Below, piece after piece: positions 61,901 to 64,000 of a stretch of 64,000 bases of DNA. This DNA is from Dipylidium caninum (lineage: Eukaryota; Platyhelminthes; Cestoda; Cyclophyllidea; Dipylidiidae). A model generated the notes under the pieces. The model saw nothing but the letters and a program-made list of their open reading frames with translations, searched no databases and was not told the DNA's origin. Each line of letters opens with the position of its first letter. The stretch's first letter is position 1. The stretch covers positions 206,001 to 270,000 of the forward strand of contig QEYB01000956.1 of NCBI GenBank assembly GCA_017562135.1, read 5' to 3'. The translations under genes were made by a program, and so were the position numbers.

Positions 61901-63738
61901 TTTTTTAAATCTCCACGACTGTACAGTCCGTTGACGATTTCATGAAGCAACCCATCACCTGATACGTAAACAATGGCTCGATATTTGAGCAGGTCAGTTA
62001 ATGGAAGTTCTCTAATGTACGAATTTGCATGGCCACTGTACTCTGCAAAAAATGAATAAATTCTCTTCAATTGAAATACCACAAATAAGTGCGCGAAACC
62101 ACCTCAGATACAACTTCATTCACTTAATAAGGCTTTTCATCAGCAAAATTAATGATTATTGATTAATAGCGCACGATTCACGGTCGTGTTAAAAAATAAA
62201 TACGTGATTTTTAATGAAATTTCTATTCCGACATTAATGCAAGAATACTTTTATAGCCTTTTATAGCCATTAACCCGAGAGTCTAGTCCTTGGAGATTGA
62301 TCATATTAACATATTTTCAAACAAGTGACAGAGACGTGGTGAAAGTGGTGGTCAATCAAGGTTAAATACGCATCACAGAGCTTTGATACGGAATTAAGGT
62401 AAGTTAATCACGGCATTCTGTGCATGTATAACAACCACAAAAGGCGGGGAACAAATTATTTTATTGTCAGCATTTGAATACGATTGGATTAAAGAACCCT
62501 CCATCAAATGAAGCATATGTATTTATGAATAGAATTTGCGTAAGCTGGAATTAAGCGCATATGAAAAATTGCATATCGCGCAACATACCTGTTTCCACTA
62601 CATCAAAATACTTTCCACAAAATGTAAACAAAGGTCCTGCGATTTCATAAACAATTTCCCTAGCTTTTCCTTGACCACCAAATTTATTCACAAGAAGCAA
62701 AAATGGCCTTTGTGCTGAAACAGGACAAATTAATTCAAGTAAACTTGCCGAAATATGTTGCAGAATGAGGAAAAAAGGATAAAGATAGCAAAAGGGGAAG
62801 GTTGGCGTACCAAAATTAACATACGCATTGCCACAAGCTAAAGATACCCATGCATTAACAAAAAACAAGTTTTAAAATCAGAGAAATTCGTGTAAAACAC
62901 ATAATACTAGTCTATAGCCCCGTTTGGACACTCACAAAGGAAAATTTCAACATCAGCAACGGTAAATAATCCTCGTCGACAACAGAATGACTGTAATATC
63001 AAGCCTTGAAACAGTGTGAATAAACAAATCCAACAATAATTAACAATGCCTATGTTAGTGATCCAAAACTTGAATATATATGGTTACGTTCGAGTACATT
63101 TACACATCTTCCATAGTCACAGTATCTCTAATCGATACAAAATCCAAACAGTCACATCTGAAGCCATAGATCACAATTTTAGTGTATTCAACGCCAATAC
63201 ACGGAAAATACCTCTTTCCTGGCGGTCACACCAAGCGAATTTTTGGAAATGCGCCAAGAGTTGATCATAATGAGATCGTTTATTGACCACAATATTAAGG
63301 CAACAAGCGTCAAGGGATGCATCGCGGGAGAAACCATCAATGGAAAAAGAATGCTTCCGATGGGCCGCTACTAAGGCTTCTCGGTCGTTGGGGATGCGAG
63401 GATGGACTAATCCCACGATAAAAACTCGAAATACACTATGAGTATTGTCAATATGTTGATGTTGCCATTGAAGGATGAAAGACCAAGACAGAAGTATAGA
63501 CTTCCTTGGAAATAAATATCGATCTAATAAATGAAGGCCTTTTTTGCTGATAGCGACATTGGCAAAGTGAGCTTTCGGATAATGAGTCGAGACGAGACAA
63601 CATGGCACACAGTCCTTAGTGGATGGATTGGAGATCGAAATCCGACATTGAACACATAATAAATCGTTAATTGCAAAGAAAATAGGTTCCGCACCATTGG
63701 TGATTTGTAATAAGAGAGGTGAACCAAACTTGAGGTCG
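58971..63738 (-). CDS. SPHK: Sphingosine kinase (5' end unresolved)
   Basis: Phosphorylates sphingosine to sphingosine-1-phosphate. Exons in transcript order: 63738-63212, 62714-62589, 62042-61829, 61515-61226, 61149-61034, 60732-60674, 59812-59636, 59235-58971; 590 residues plus stop from the first complete codon, phases close. Exon 1 encodes a divergent N-terminal region (about 1-175), probably PH-like as in other invertebrate SPHKs. Catalytic domain: LLLVNKFGGQGKA, IVYVSGDGLLHEIVNGL (base Asp about 247), IPAGSGNGVAS. C-terminal domain: SLAITWGIVSELD, WIGSIRF, CTLCFLPA, SHLASDGVYFADKTLGSDYMILHLMPASMSR, IDGEPLE and AEVHPRG. A conserved Asp near the WG motif of SPHK1 appears as Glu, and Lys replaces Pro in the usual NPFGG. 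The first exon opens after a long T run and TATAG at 63739, so one or more 5' exons lie upstream, perhaps outside the window. Confidence 0.9.
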
Positions 63739-64000
63739 CTATAAAAAAAAATATTGGTTGAGTCATAATATATTGAGGAGAGAGTTGGCAAAGTAGCAAG
63801 GGGGGATCTTAGAAATATCAAGTAGAAACTTACTTCGCCGAAGGAAACAAAAAGTAAATTCAAGTTGGTGGTGCATCCCATGACGCTCAAAACTCCCATA
63901 AAAGTCGATATAAATGATGTGCGATTGTAAAAGATAAATTAAACGTAGCTTTACGCTTTGAATCATATTCGTAGAGTGCATGCACAAGACGGGACAAAGC
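63739..64000 (-). other. Region 5' of the first modelled SPHK exon
   Basis: A frame open through the presumed intron adds a hydrophobic stretch starting from an ATG at 63899. A good GTAAGT donor lies at about 63832, but its phase does not match the TATAG acceptor at 63739 in the same frame. I could not decide the true start. Confidence 0.3.

Overview
The window is nuclear DNA of a eukaryotic animal, most likely a parasitic flatworm (trematode or cestode); the exact taxon is an inference. Genes are split by GT-AG introns, some only 34-44 nt long. Intergenic DNA is AT-rich and long. Enolase is of animal type. In eight of the eight genes whose start is clear, a pyrimidine-rich 3' splice acceptor sits 2-12 nt before the ATG with no visible exon to pair with it, which is the expected signature of spliced-leader (SL) trans-splicing. 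I built exon models by hand; in every complete model the phases close, with one exception (a one-base frameshift in TRMT5).

Plus strand, 1-26.3 kb: the 3' end of an unrecognised Pro/Ser-rich protein; TRMT5 (tRNA m1G37 methyltransferase) starting 149 nt after it; a gene-poor block of about 9 kb; a Golgi nucleotide-sugar transporter (SLC35A family); TAF6 (TFIID subunit); a long T-rich stretch that is probably an outron; and a MEK1/2-type MAP kinase kinase. After a gene-poor gap, enolase lies on the minus strand at 30.1-31.5 kb. Head-to-head with it, on the plus strand, is a seven-exon gene for a small single-pass membrane protein with one EGF-like module (32.8-37.1 kb). No single long ORF shows this gene; it appears only when exons are joined.

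Minus strand, 42-64 kb: a co-oriented series, in transcription order SPHK (sphingosine kinase), FBXO30/40-like F-box protein, KDM8 (JmjC oxygenase), TAF7 (TFIID subunit) and a six-exon SWSAP1-like RecA-fold protein. The last of these was also recovered only by exon joining. KDM8 and TAF7 are 144 nt apart, with a poly(A) signal and a splice acceptor between them, so they are probably one operon resolved by trans-splicing. The unknown gene plus TRMT5 at the left end is a second candidate operon.

Functional themes are transcription initiation (TAF6, TAF7), signalling (an EGF-like membrane protein, MEK, sphingosine kinase), tRNA and protein modification (TRMT5, KDM8, FBXO30), recombination (SWSAP1-like), glycosylation (SLC35A) and glycolysis (enolase). 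Beyond the probable operons, nothing shows that the genes act as one system.
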